From contig QGVH01000003.1 in the NCBI GenBank assembly GCA_003242735.1, positions 164,714-228,713 of the forward strand: DNA of 64,000 bases. The letters run 5' to 3'. The translations under genes and the position numbers were made by a program. The notes beneath the pieces are model-generated. The model saw only the letters and a list, made by a program, of their open reading frames with translations, made no database searches and was not told the DNA's origin. Each line of letters begins with the position of its first letter. Within the stretch, counting starts at the first letter, position 1. Below are positions 1 through 8,569 of this stretch, one piece after another. Origin of the DNA: a bacterium. GTDB taxonomy: Bacteria > Gemmatimonadota > Gemmatimonadetes > Longimicrobiales > RSA9.

Positions 1-1
1 G

Positions 2-961
2 ACGAAGCGAATCATCGTGCGCCGCGCCTCGTTCGACGGCACCCGCACGGCGCGGCTCCAGGCGGCCATCGTGCTCGACACCATGGGCCTGCACCCGGGC
101 GACGTGCTGCACATCCGCGCCATTGCCTGGGACCGGAACGACGTCACCGGGCCGGGCCAGGGCGAGTCGGAGACGCGCACGATCCGTATCCGCGATCCGC
201 GCGACCTGAGCGACGTGCGCATCACCGCGGCGGCCGCGGCCGCCGTCGACACCTCGATCATCAGCCAGCGGATGCTGATCGTGCGGGCCGAGACGCTGCT
301 GGTGCAGAAGCCGCAGCTCGAGGCCGAGGAGTACTCCCGGCGGTCGGTGCGCCTGAGCGCTCAGCAGGGCGCGCTCCGGCAGCGTGTGCTCTCCATCATC
401 AACGAGCTGGAAAACGTCGAGGGGGTCGGCTTCGTGGGGCACACGCCGAGCTCGCTCGTGCTCCGGGAGGCCGCCGAGGAGATGCGCGCGGCGGAGTGGG
501 AGTTGAGCGTTGTGCAAGTGCCTGTCGCCCTCGTCCACATGAGGAAGGCGCTCGCCCTGCTCGAGAAGATCCGCGACGCCAACCGCTACTGGCTCCGGGG
601 CCTGCTGACGACGACGCCGGTCGAGATCGAGCGAGTCCGACTGACGGGGAGGGATCGGGCGAACGTGGGGCCGCGCGACCCGCGGGAGCGGCCGGAGGAT
701 CCGCGCAGGGAACTGCTCCAGCGGCTCAACCGGGCCATCGCGCTCCTGGAGAGCGATCCCCGCGCGGCCGGCGACTCGCTCCAGCTCGTCTTCGCCGCCT
801 CACTGACGGAGGCACGCGATATCTCCGAGACCCTGGGCCAGGCGATCGAGGCCATGCAGCGCGGGGAGGACGTGAGGGCCGCGCTGATCGCGGCGCGTCG
901 GCGGCTCGAACGAAAGGTCGGGCACGAGGGGACCCTTTCGAGCTGGTTCGGCATGCCATGA
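2..961 (+). CDS. C-terminal part of a DUF4175-like membrane-anchored protein (5' partial)
   Basis: The reading frame is open to the window edge, so the start is missing; the GTG at 17 is internal. The visible 320 residues are soluble and helix-rich (charged heptad-like stretches from about residue 95 on), with an early beta segment ending in a 'RDPRDLSDVR' linker. Membrane proteins of the DUF4175/BatA type have such a tail and usually sit directly before DUF4159 genes, as here. The stop overlaps the next start as ATGA (958-961), so translation is coupled. Family assignment rests on context and overall look and is moderate only. Confidence 0.55.
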   Translation, partial: TKRIIVRRASFDGTRTARLQAAIVLDTMGLHPGDVLHIRAIAWDRNDVTGPGQGESETRTIRIRDPRDLSDVRITAAAAAAVDTSIISQRMLIVRAETLLVQKPQLEAEEYSRRSVRLSAQQGALRQRVLSIINELENVEGVGFVGHTPSSLVLREAAEEMRAAEWELSVVQVPVALVHMRKALALLEKIRDANRYWLRGLLTTTPVEIERVRLTGRDRANVGPRDPRERPEDPRRELLQRLNRAIALLESDPRAAGDSLQLVFAASLTEARDISETLGQAIEAMQRGEDVRAALIAARRRLERKVGHEGTLSSWFGMP

Positions 962-1578
962 GCAAACCGTTCACCTTCGCGACGGGGATCTACGCCTCTG
1001 GCGATTGGGAGAGCGCATCGCTCGTCCCGCAGAACGTCATCGACGTGCTGGCCAAGTACACCTCGCTCGAGCTGAACCCGGAGGGGGTCAACGTCCGCAT
1101 CGACTCGCCGGAGCTGTTCGAGTACCCGTTCCTGTTCATCACGGGGCACCTGCCCGTGTTCTTCACGCCGCGAGAGCGGGCCAACCTGAAGGAGTACGTG
1201 CGGCGAGGCGGGTTCCTGTTCGTAGATGATCACAACCACGACATCGACGGCGTCTTCCACAAGACGATGACGGCGGAGCTGGAGAGGATGTTCGGGAAGC
1301 TCAAGAAGATCCCGAACGATCACCGGCTCTACCGAGCGTTCTTCGAGTTCCCGGACGGCCCGCCGACGACGAGCCACGAGCTGAACGGGTGGGGGGACAA
1401 CCTGGTGCACGATTACCTGATGGGGATCATGGACGGCGACCGGATCGACGTCCTGTACAGCAACAAGGACTACAGCTCCGAGTGGCACGTGAAGTTGACG
1501 GAGAACCGGGACCGCAGGGAGGTGGACGACCCCGCCAAGATCGCGGTCAACATCGTGGTCTATGCCCTCACCCGCTGA
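958..1578 (+). CDS. DUF4159 domain protein
   Basis: A 206-residue protein that is essentially one DUF4159 domain. It has no signal peptide. Features typical of the family are the 'YVRRGGFLFVDDHN' strand-turn near residue 80-93 and a C-terminal 'PAKIAVNIVVYALTR' segment that closes a flavodoxin or class I amidotransferase-like fold. The molecular function of the family is not known. It usually occurs in operons with MoxR-type ATPases, DUF58 and BatA-like membrane proteins. Both neighbours here overlap it (ATGA upstream, 17 bases downstream), which supports one operon. The ATG at 958 is chosen because of the ATGA coupling and because the domain begins at once. Confidence 0.8.
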   Translation: MSKPFTFATGIYASGDWESASLVPQNVIDVLAKYTSLELNPEGVNVRIDSPELFEYPFLFITGHLPVFFTPRERANLKEYVRRGGFLFVDDHNHDIDGVFHKTMTAELERMFGKLKKIPNDHRLYRAFFEFPDGPPTTSHELNGWGDNLVHDYLMGIMDGDRIDVLYSNKDYSSEWHVKLTENRDRREVDDPAKIAVNIVVYALTR

Positions 1579-2863
1579 CGGCGCCGGGGGAGTGCGGGTG
1601 CGGGTCTGGCTGGAGCGCGGCGCGCACCTGCTCGGGATCGCGATCATCGCGTGGTTCCTGGTGGACTCGCTCCGCGCGCGACCGGGGACGGGCCTGCAGG
1701 TGGTCGAGGTGGAGGGGCTGGTGGCGGAGCTGAGGCGGTGGAGCACGGTGGCCGCGCCCGAGGAGGTCCACGTCACGGTGGACCGCGCCGTCTCGCCGGT
1801 GCAGCGGGAATGGCTGGCCGCGCTGGCGGCCGCAGGCACCCGGGTGGGGTGGGACGGCGACTCCGTCCTCCCCCTGGCGGTCGCGCTGGATCCCATCCCC
1901 GACCCGGATGGCGGCACCCGCATCCGGGTCGCGGCTCCGCCGGGGAGAACGCTGGTGCTTGAGGACGACGCAGGCGCGATCGACTCCGTGGTCAGCGGGG
2001 GCACGGGCGCCCGCTTCAGCACCCGCTCCCCACTCCGGGGGGTGCGCGTGCGATCGGGCGGCTTCGTGGCGGAGAGCGCGCTGCGCGACTCCATCTCCTT
2101 CCGCCGCCTCCTGGTCATCGGCAAGGTGGGGTGGGAGAGCGGGATGGTGACGGGCGCGCTGGAGGAGAGGGGGTGGCAGGTGGACGCGCGGCTCGCCCTC
2201 TCGCCCCATGGCGACGTGGTGCAGGGCGCGCCGCCGGAGGAACTCGACCCCGCGCGCTACTCGGCCGTCGTCGTGCTCGACAGCGCGGCCCTCGTGGGCC
2301 CGGCGCGGCTCGTCCGCTACGTCCGCGACGGCGGCGGGCTCGTCATCACCACGCGGGCCGCTTCGGCCGCGGGGCTCGCGCGGCTCCGCGTGGGGCGGCC
2401 CGGCCGCGTCGTGCCGCCGGTGGAGCCGTTCGACACGAGCGCCGATCCGCGCAGGTCGCTCGGCCTCACCGCCATCGTGCCGGCCGAGGACGCGGTGCCC
2501 CTGGAGCTGCGGGACGACCTCGTCGCCGTCGCGGCGCGCCGCGTGGATCGCGGCCGCGTCGTCCTCGTGGGCTACGACGACACCTGGCGCTGGAGGATGG
2601 CCGGCGGAGCGAACGGCGTCGAGGAGCACCGCGCCTGGTGGGCAGGGCTCGTGGCCAGCGTGGCGCGCGTGGAGCACACGCCGCTCCCCGCCGTTGCGGA
2701 CGAGGCGCCGCTCGCGGCCATTGTCCAGCTCCTCGGGCCCCCGTCGGCCCGACCTGCCGATATAGCCACAGCGGGCGCGTTCCCCCGTGGCTGGGCGTTC
2801 GCGGCCCTCGCCGCCGCTCTGCTCCTCCAGTGGCTCTCGCGCCGCCTGCGCGGCGCGCCGTAG
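1562..2863 (+). CDS. BatA-like membrane protein with amidotransferase-like domain
   Basis: A 433-residue protein with a transmembrane helix near residues 23-40 and a second at the extreme C terminus (about 408-427), so the large middle part should face one side of the membrane. Residues 185-290 look like a glutamine-amidotransferase-like Rossmann fold ('LLVIGKVGWESG', 'YSAVVVLDSAAL', 'VRDGGGLVITT'), as in proteins found beside DUF4159. No catalytic Cys-His-Glu triad is visible, so it is probably a binding or scaffold fold. The start at 1562 overlaps the previous gene by 17 bases. An in-frame GTG about 30 bases further on is possible. Last gene of the operon. Confidence 0.6.
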   Translation: MPSPADGAGGVRVRVWLERGAHLLGIAIIAWFLVDSLRARPGTGLQVVEVEGLVAELRRWSTVAAPEEVHVTVDRAVSPVQREWLAALAAAGTRVGWDGDSVLPLAVALDPIPDPDGGTRIRVAAPPGRTLVLEDDAGAIDSVVSGGTGARFSTRSPLRGVRVRSGGFVAESALRDSISFRRLLVIGKVGWESGMVTGALEERGWQVDARLALSPHGDVVQGAPPEELDPARYSAVVVLDSAALVGPARLVRYVRDGGGLVITTRAASAAGLARLRVGRPGRVVPPVEPFDTSADPRRSLGLTAIVPAEDAVPLELRDDLVAVAARRVDRGRVVLVGYDDTWRWRMAGGANGVEEHRAWWAGLVASVARVEHTPLPAVADEAPLAAIVQLLGPPSARPADIATAGAFPRGWAFAALAAALLLQWLSRRLRGAP

Positions 2864-2908
2864 CCCCGCTTCACCCGATCGTGACCGATCGGCCCGAGGC
2901 CGGGCGAT

Positions 2909-2934
2909 GTAGGGGGATCACGATCCGTCGCGTC
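2909..2934 (+). promoter_or_regulatory. Candidate FecI-type ECF promoter, site 1
   Basis: GTAGGG (2909-2914), 16 bases, CGTC (2931-2934). It is the first of four identical-spacing copies in the window and lies 117 bases before the M16 protease start. The layout resembles a -35/-10 pair for an ECF sigma factor; two such sigma factors are encoded within 10 kb. Promoter function is inferred from recurrence and position. Confidence 0.6.
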
Positions 2935-3050
2935 CACTCTCGACAGACCCTACGGGGATGACGGACGAGCGCGGTGGACTGCCGCCCCTCGTCAGAACAC
3001 GACGCCGCGCACTCTGCGCGCACCGGGCAGCTTCGAAGAGACGAAAGGTC

Positions 3051-5891
3051 ATGCACCGACTGCTACGCCAATCGCTGATCCTCGCGGCCCTGCTCGCGGC
3101 GCCTGCCCCGGCCGGCGCCCAGGCCGTCGAGCAGGCCCAGGCCGATGTCGAGATCGCGCCGCTGCCGATCGACCCCGAGGTCACCATCGGGCAGCTCCCC
3201 AACGGCCTCACGTACTACATCCGGAAGAACGGCGAGCCCGAACGCCGTGTCGAGCTCCGCCTGGTCGTCAAGGCCGGCTCCCTCCAGGAGGACGACGACC
3301 AGCGCGGCCTCGCCCATTTCCTCGAGCACATGGCGTTCAACGGGACGAAGAACTTCGAGAAGCAGGAGTTGATCCGGTACCTCGAGTCGATCGGGATGCG
3401 GTTCGGCGCCGACCTGAACGCCTCCACCAGCTATGACCACACGGTCTACCAGCTCACCGTCCCGACCGATGCCGAGGGCGCGCTGGAGACGGCGTTCAGG
3501 ATCCTCGACGACTGGGCGCGGGGCATCACCCTCGACCCCGAGGAGATCGAAGCGGAGCGCGGCGTCGTCCTCTCCGAGTGGCGCGCGCGCTTGGGCGTCG
3601 GCACGCGGGTGCGGGTCCGCACGGACAGCGTGCTGCTCGGCGTGTCCCGCTACCTGGATCGACACCCGATCGGCCTGCCGGAACGCATCCAGACCGCGAC
3701 GCGCGACCAGATCGCCCGCTATTACAGGGATTGGTACCGTCCCGACCTGATGGCGGTGGTCGTGGTCGGCGACATCGACAAGGCCCAGGTCGAGAGCCTC
3801 ATCCGCAAGCACTTCGGCAACCTCCAGGCGCCGCGCAGGAAGAGGCAGCGGGAGGAGTACACGATCCCCACCCACGAGGAGGTGCGGGTCGCCATCGTCA
3901 CCGACCCGGAGCTCACCGGCTCGACGGTCGAGCTGATCCAGAAGTTCAGGCCGGCCCCGATCAACAGCGTTGAGCGGATCCGGGACGGCATCGTCCAGAC
4001 CATCTACGCCGGGATCCTCAACGATCGGCTGCGTGAGATCGCGACGCGGTCGAACGCGCCGTTCCTCGGCGCGAGCACCGACTTCGACAGCTACGTGGGC
4101 GGGATGAGCGTCCAGCGCGTCGTCAGGGTCATGACGCGGGACGACGCGCTGATCGAAGGGTTCCGCGCCGCCCTGATCGAGGTCGAACGGATCGCGCAGC
4201 ACGGGGTCACCGCCGAAGAGCTGGACAGGCGGAAGAAGCTGCTGGAGAGCCAGTACCGGCAGGCGCTCATCACACGCTCGAAGATCCCGTCGGCGAGCTA
4301 CGCCGCCGATTACGTCACGCATTTCGTGACGGGATGGACGCCCGCGTCGGTGGAGGCGATGGTCTCTCTCTCCCGTGCGCTCCTGAAGGGAATCACCGAG
4401 GAGGATGTGGCCGAGCTGGCGCGCCGGTGGAAGAGCCGGGAGAACCTCGTCGTCGTGGCGTTGGTGCCCGAGAAGGAGGGCGTCCAGCCGCCGACCGCGG
4501 AGGCGCTCCTCGGGGTGCTGGACGATGTGAGCGGCAGTCTGCTGGCCGCGGAGATGGGTGATACGATCGCCACCGGCTCCATCGAGTTGATGGCCGCGCT
4601 CCCGACGCCGGGGGCCGTGATCGAGGAGCGTTTCATCCGCGAGGTGGGGATCACCGAGTGGAAGTTCGCCAACGGCGCGCGCGTCCTGCTCAAGCCCACG
4701 GACTTCACGCCGGATCAGGTCCTCGTCACGGGCTACGGCTGGGGCGGGACCTCGGTCTTGGACGACGAGCGCCTGCGCGATGCCGTGCTCGCGCGCAGCA
4801 TGCCTGCGGTCTCGGGGCTGGGCTCGTTGAGATCGAACGACCTGCGGAAGGCGGTGGTCGGCAAGCTCCTGAGCATCGGGGTGGACATCGGGGCCTACAC
4901 GCAGTCCGTATCGGGGCGGTCCACGGTCCGCGACCTCGAGACCTTCCTCCAGCTCCTGCACCTGCACTTCGTGGCACCCCGCATCGACGAGGACGCGATC
5001 CAGGCGTGGAAGAAGCGCCAGGTGGCGGCCATCGAGGGACGCGCGGCCAGCCCGGAGGCCCACTTCGCGGACACGCTCCGGGCCGTCATGTCCCAGAACC
5101 ATCCGCGCACCCGTCCGCTGACCGCGGCGGACGTCGAGGCGCTGGATCCGCACCGTGCGCTGGAGGTCTACCGAGAGCGGTTCGCGGATCCCGGCGGGTT
5201 CACCTTCGTCTTCGTCGGGTCGTTCGAGCCCGACTCGATCCGGCCCCTCGTCGAGCGCTACATCGGCGGGCTGCCGGCCGGGCAGGGCAGCCGCGGGTGG
5301 CGCGACAACGGCGTGCGGCCCCCGTCGGGCGTGATCGAGAAGGTGTTCCGTTTCGGTCGTGAGCCGCGCGCTCGCATCGCCATCGTCTTCCACGGCCCGT
5401 ACGCGCACTCGGATGACGACCAGATCGCGCTCGGGGCCCTGGCCCGGTTGCTGAGCACGCGGCTGCGTGACCGCCTCCGCGAGGCCCTGGGCGGGACCTA
5501 CACTGTCGACGTCCGGTCCGAGCTCCATTCCGTACCGGAGCGGATTTACGCGGTCCAGATCACGTTCGACGCCGCGCCCGACCGCGTGGAGGAGATGCAG
5601 CGCGCGGTGTTCGAAGAGATCGAGCGACTGAGGAACGGTGGACCGACCGAGGAGGAGATCGCCCAGCTCCGCGAAGAGGTCTCGCGCGAGCTCGAGTTGG
5701 CGCTGAAGAGCAACTCGTTTTGGCTCCGATTGATCACGACTCACGATCAGATGGAGCGGCCGCTGGCCGAGCTGGCCAACTACAGGGAGCACACAGCTGG
5801 CCGCGTGACGGCAAAGCTGGTCCACGAGATGAGCCGGCGGTACCTCGATTCGCGCCGGTATGTCCGCGTCACCCAGCTCCCGGCCGAGTGA
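3051..5891 (+). CDS. Exported M16 family zinc metalloprotease
   Basis: A 946-residue insulinase/pitrilysin-family protease with two M16 halves, each with an inactive C-terminal partner domain. The N half carries the inverted zinc motif HFLEH near residues 89-93, and the downstream glutamate is supplied in 'EIEAERGVVLSEWR' near 165-178. The C half lacks the motif, as is usual for the second half. Residues 1-25 form a signal peptide (two arginines, hydrophobic core, AGAQA end), so the enzyme acts in the periplasm or on the surface. The ATG at 3051 is preferred over 2958 because it opens the signal peptide and has a GAAAGG ribosome site. It probably cuts imported or surface peptides. A GTAGGG-N16-CGTC site precedes it. 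Confidence 0.93.
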   Translation: MHRLLRQSLILAALLAAPAPAGAQAVEQAQADVEIAPLPIDPEVTIGQLPNGLTYYIRKNGEPERRVELRLVVKAGSLQEDDDQRGLAHFLEHMAFNGTKNFEKQELIRYLESIGMRFGADLNASTSYDHTVYQLTVPTDAEGALETAFRILDDWARGITLDPEEIEAERGVVLSEWRARLGVGTRVRVRTDSVLLGVSRYLDRHPIGLPERIQTATRDQIARYYRDWYRPDLMAVVVVGDIDKAQVESLIRKHFGNLQAPRRKRQREEYTIPTHEEVRVAIVTDPELTGSTVELIQKFRPAPINSVERIRDGIVQTIYAGILNDRLREIATRSNAPFLGASTDFDSYVGGMSVQRVVRVMTRDDALIEGFRAALIEVERIAQHGVTAEELDRRKKLLESQYRQALITRSKIPSASYAADYVTHFVTGWTPASVEAMVSLSRALLKGITEEDVAELARRWKSRENLVVVALVPEKEGVQPPTAEALLGVLDDVSGSLLAAEMGDTIATGSIELMAALPTPGAVIEERFIREVGITEWKFANGARVLLKPTDFTPDQVLVTGYGWGGTSVLDDERLRDAVLARSMPAVSGLGSLRSNDLRKAVVGKLLSIGVDIGAYTQSVSGRSTVRDLETFLQLLHLHFVAPRIDEDAIQAWKKRQVAAIEGRAASPEAHFADTLRAVMSQNHPRTRPLTAADVEALDPHRALEVYRERFADPGGFTFVFVGSFEPDSIRPLVERYIGGLPAGQGSRGWRDNGVRPPSGVIEKVFRFGREPRARIAIVFHGPYAHSDDDQIALGALARLLSTRLRDRLREALGGTYTVDVRSELHSVPERIYAVQITFDAAPDRVEEMQRAVFEEIERLRNGGPTEEEIAQLREEVSRELELALKSNSFWLRLITTHDQMERPLAELANYREHTAGRVTAKLVHEMSRRYLDSRRYVRVTQLPAE

Positions 5892-5920
5892 GGGCAGGCC
5901 GTGCCGATCGATGACGCCAT

Positions 5921-5946
5921 GTAGGGTTGCGACCGGCCGGCACGTC
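5921..5946 (+). promoter_or_regulatory. Candidate FecI-type ECF promoter, site 2 (sigma gene)
   Basis: GTAGGG (5921-5926), 16 bases, CGTC (5943-5946), 106 bases before the chosen start of the sigma gene. If it works as a promoter, starts upstream of about 5955 are excluded for that gene, and the sigma factor may control its own synthesis. Confidence 0.6.
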
Positions 5947-6051
5947 TATGACTCCGATGGCGCCGCTGCCGCCGCGGCGGAGGGGCGCGTCTCCGTCGCT
6001 GCGAGTGAGCACGTGACTGCCGGCCGGCCCGACAGCGGGGAGTCCAGTGAC

Positions 6052-6594
6052 GTGGACCGAGAGCTCGCTTCCCGGGTCTGTGCGGGAGACGTCGGGGCGT
6101 TCGAAGCCCTCTACCGACGGTACGCCGGGGAGATGGTCCGCTTCGCATACTCCCAGCTCGGCTCACGGGAGGCGGCGGAAGACGTGGTCCAGGAGCTCTT
6201 CCTGGGCCTCTGGCGGCATCGCCACCGGTGGATCCTCAGCGACTCGGTCCGGGCCTACCTCTTCGGCGCTCTCCGCAATCGTATCGTGAGTCATCGCCGG
6301 GCGCTCGCGGTGCGCGAACGGCGGCAGCATGTGGGCCCGAGGGCCGCTGCTTCGCTCCCGTCTTCGTCGAGCGCCGATCATCGCATTCGCGAGGCCGAGT
6401 TGCTCGATGCCATCGAAAAGGCGGTCGAGGGGCTCTCACCACGCTGTCGAGAGACGTTTCGGCTGGTGAAGCAAGAGCATCTTTCGTACGCCCAGGCGGC
6501 CGAGGTCCTGGGTGTGTCCGTCAAGGCGGTGGAGATGAACATGGTTCGTGCCCTCGCGGCGCTCCGGAAGCAGCTCGCCGAGTGGTACGACTGA
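6052..6594 (+). CDS. ECF sigma factor, FecI-like
   Basis: A 180-residue sigma-70 family protein of the extracytoplasmic-function type. Region 2 spans about residues 5-75 (start 'DRELASRVCAGD', then 'RFAYSQLGSREAAEDVVQEL' and the DNA-melting part with 'RAYLFGALRNR'). Region 4, about 110-175, has the helix-turn-helix 'LSYAQAAEVLGVSVKAVE'. The GTG at 6052 is chosen because GGGGAG sits 9 bases upstream, the protein then starts at the family's usual point, and it lies after the candidate promoter. GTG 6013 is an alternative. It has no FecR gene beside it. It is very similar in region 4 to the second sigma factor at 12.4-13.1 kb and may share its anti-sigma. Confidence 0.9.
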   Translation: MDRELASRVCAGDVGAFEALYRRYAGEMVRFAYSQLGSREAAEDVVQELFLGLWRHRHRWILSDSVRAYLFGALRNRIVSHRRALAVRERRQHVGPRAAASLPSSSSADHRIREAELLDAIEKAVEGLSPRCRETFRLVKQEHLSYAQAAEVLGVSVKAVEMNMVRALAALRKQLAEWYD

Positions 6595-6815
6595 GTCGCC
6601 CCTGGCGGTCGGTTCGGGCTCGTCCGCCCGGGGATCGGCATGCCGGGACCGAAGGGGTCGCGGGCTCGAGGGCGGCGGTCACGACCGGGTGCATCTCTCC
6701 AGGTGGCCCGGCCACCTGGTGGATCCGGTGGAGGCGGCGGTGCTGTACGGGGACCTCGGAGGCCGCGAGCCCGGCGCGACGCGTGAGGCGGTGCAGCGCT
6801 GGTGCGCCGACGCGT

Positions 6816-6841
6816 GTAGGGGAAGGGCGAGGTGCCTCGTC
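6816..6841 (+). promoter_or_regulatory. Candidate FecI-type ECF promoter, site 3 (tldD operon)
   Basis: GTAGGG (6816-6821), 16 bases, CGTC (6838-6841), 86 bases before the tldD start. It is the only promoter-like signal recognised in the 332-base gap after the sigma gene; the rest of that gap shows no convincing gene. Confidence 0.6.
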
Positions 6842-6926
6842 ATCTGCGATGATGGCCACCGGTCCGGGTGCCGGGGGAGCACTCCCGGGCTCGGCCGCGC
6901 CCTGAACGAACCATGCACGCAGGGTC

Positions 6927-8564
6927 ATGTCACACAGTCGCCGTGAATTCCTGAAGGCCGCGTCGGCGGCGGCGGTCTCGCTGGCGTGGCCGGGTGGACT
7001 GCTGGCGGGGACGCCGCGGGGCGTGCTCCCGGGCTTCGACGTCTACCCCCATGCAGGCGAGTCGGACTTGAGGGAGCTCGCGGCCCGCGCGCTGGAGGCG
7101 GCCCGGACGGCCGGAGCGACCTACGCCGACGTGCGCTTCACGCTCACCCGGGTGGAGGACATCCGCTTCTACGGCCCCATGAGCTACGGAATCTTGCGGG
7201 ACCACGAATTCGCCGGGGTGGGCGTCCGCTGCCTGGTGGACGGGGCGTGGGGGTTCGCCTCCAGCACCCTCTGGTCGGCAGACGAGATGGCTCGCCTGGC
7301 GCGGGAGGCCGCGGCACAGGCGCGCATGAACGCCCGGGGCCGCCGCCGCAAGATCGAGCTGGATCCGCCGCCCGCGCCGGCCAAGGGCGAGTGGCGAACG
7401 CCCATCGCACGCGACCCGTTCAATGTGCCGCTGCGCGAGAAGATCGACGTGGCGGGCGCGTTCATCGAGCACGCGCGCCGCTACAACATCGGCGCCCGGA
7501 ACGCGACCGTCAGCGCCACAATGACCACCATCTGGGAACGGAAGGAGACGACCTTCGCCTCCACGGACGGCGCGTTCTTCTCCCAGACCACCTACTCGGC
7601 GCGGCCCTCGTTCTCGGTGGGCGTGCGGACGCCCAGGGGGTACGCCGGTCGGTCCTCCGACCTCATGCAACCCAGGGCCGGCGGATTCGAAGTGGTCAGC
7701 GAGGCGCGGTTGGTGGACGAGATCCCGCGCCTGGTCGAGGACGCGTTCCTGATGGTGGGCGCGGAGCGGATCACGCCGGACCGTTATGACGTCGTCGTGG
7801 ACGCGCGCCTCATGGCGCAACTGGTCGCCCTGACGATCGGCACGGCGGCCGAGCTGGACCGGGTGCTCGGTTACGAGGCGAACAGCGTGGGGACGAGCTA
7901 CCTCGCGCCGCCTGCGGAGATGCTGGGCACGTTCCAGCTCGGGCCGGAGCTGCTGAACGTGCGGGCGAACCGGTCGCGACCGGAGGGGTTGGCCACGGTC
8001 CGCTGGGACGACGAGGGCGTCGAGCCGGAGGAGTACGACGTCATCCGGCGCGGCGTGCTGGTGGATTACCACACCACGCGGGAACTGGCGGGCGAGCTGG
8101 CGGCGTGGCACGGCACGCAGGGCCGGCCGGCGCGGTCGCACGGCTGCGCGGCCAGCGAGAGCGCCCTCGGCGTGACGATGGTCCAGCCACCCAACCTGGA
8201 GATGGTGCCGGGCCCCGATCCCGTGACGCTCGATGACCTGGCATCGGGCCTCAAGAAGGGACTGGTGATCTGCGCCGGGCGGGTGACGGTGGACCGGCAA
8301 CAGCTCAACGGCGAGATCAACCCCGAGATGATCTACGAGGTGAGGGACGGGAAGCGGACGAGGTTCCTGCACAGCGCCGAGGCGCTGTTCCGCGCGCCGG
8401 AGCTGTGGAAGAGCCTGAAGGCGATCGGGGGCGGCGGCACCCAGCTCTGGACGGGCGTGGAGGTGCGCAAGGGGCAGCCGAGCCAGGTGTTGCGGTTCGG
8501 TGTGGCGGCGGTCCCCGGCCTCTTCGAGCGGATGGCCGTCACCGACAGGATGAGGAAGGCGTGA
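6927..8564 (+). CDS. Tat-exported TldD-family protein lacking the HExxxH zinc motif
   Basis: A 545-residue member of the TldD/PmbA (modulator of DNA gyrase) peptidase family. Residues 1-28 are a textbook twin-arginine signal (SRREFLK, then an alanine-rich core), so it should fold in the cytoplasm and be exported. TldD of E. coli is cytoplasmic. The family's conserved block is visible as 'AELDRVLGYEANSVGTSYL' (about residues 305-325), but the zinc ligands that should come just before it (HExxxH) are replaced by A-L-x-x-x-T in 'VALTIGTAAELDR'. No other HExxxH occurs. It may be inactive, use another metal site, or serve as a scaffold. It leads an operon with tldE and a thioredoxin-fold gene. Confidence 0.88.
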   Translation: MSHSRREFLKAASAAAVSLAWPGGLLAGTPRGVLPGFDVYPHAGESDLRELAARALEAARTAGATYADVRFTLTRVEDIRFYGPMSYGILRDHEFAGVGVRCLVDGAWGFASSTLWSADEMARLAREAAAQARMNARGRRRKIELDPPPAPAKGEWRTPIARDPFNVPLREKIDVAGAFIEHARRYNIGARNATVSATMTTIWERKETTFASTDGAFFSQTTYSARPSFSVGVRTPRGYAGRSSDLMQPRAGGFEVVSEARLVDEIPRLVEDAFLMVGAERITPDRYDVVVDARLMAQLVALTIGTAAELDRVLGYEANSVGTSYLAPPAEMLGTFQLGPELLNVRANRSRPEGLATVRWDDEGVEPEEYDVIRRGVLVDYHTTRELAGELAAWHGTQGRPARSHGCAASESALGVTMVQPPNLEMVPGPDPVTLDDLASGLKKGLVICAGRVTVDRQQLNGEINPEMIYEVRDGKRTRFLHSAEALFRAPELWKSLKAIGGGGTQLWTGVEVRKGQPSQVLRFGVAAVPGLFERMAVTDRMRKA

Positions 8565-8569
8565 GTCTC

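Noticed and set aside
2928..2953. CCCTAC on the plus strand near the first promoter motif, as a possible reverse copy
   Set aside because: The matching GACG is absent at the required spacing.
3063..5825. 920-codon open frame antisense to the M16 protease gene
   Set aside because: Very high third-position GC keeps antisense frames open; the sense strand has clear M16 motifs and a signal peptide. The same applies to the other long antisense frames (for example opposite ileS, pbpC and the SusC genes).
6548..6926. Open frame between the first sigma gene and tldD
   Set aside because: No ribosome site, no family, overlaps the sigma gene end and contains the candidate promoter.
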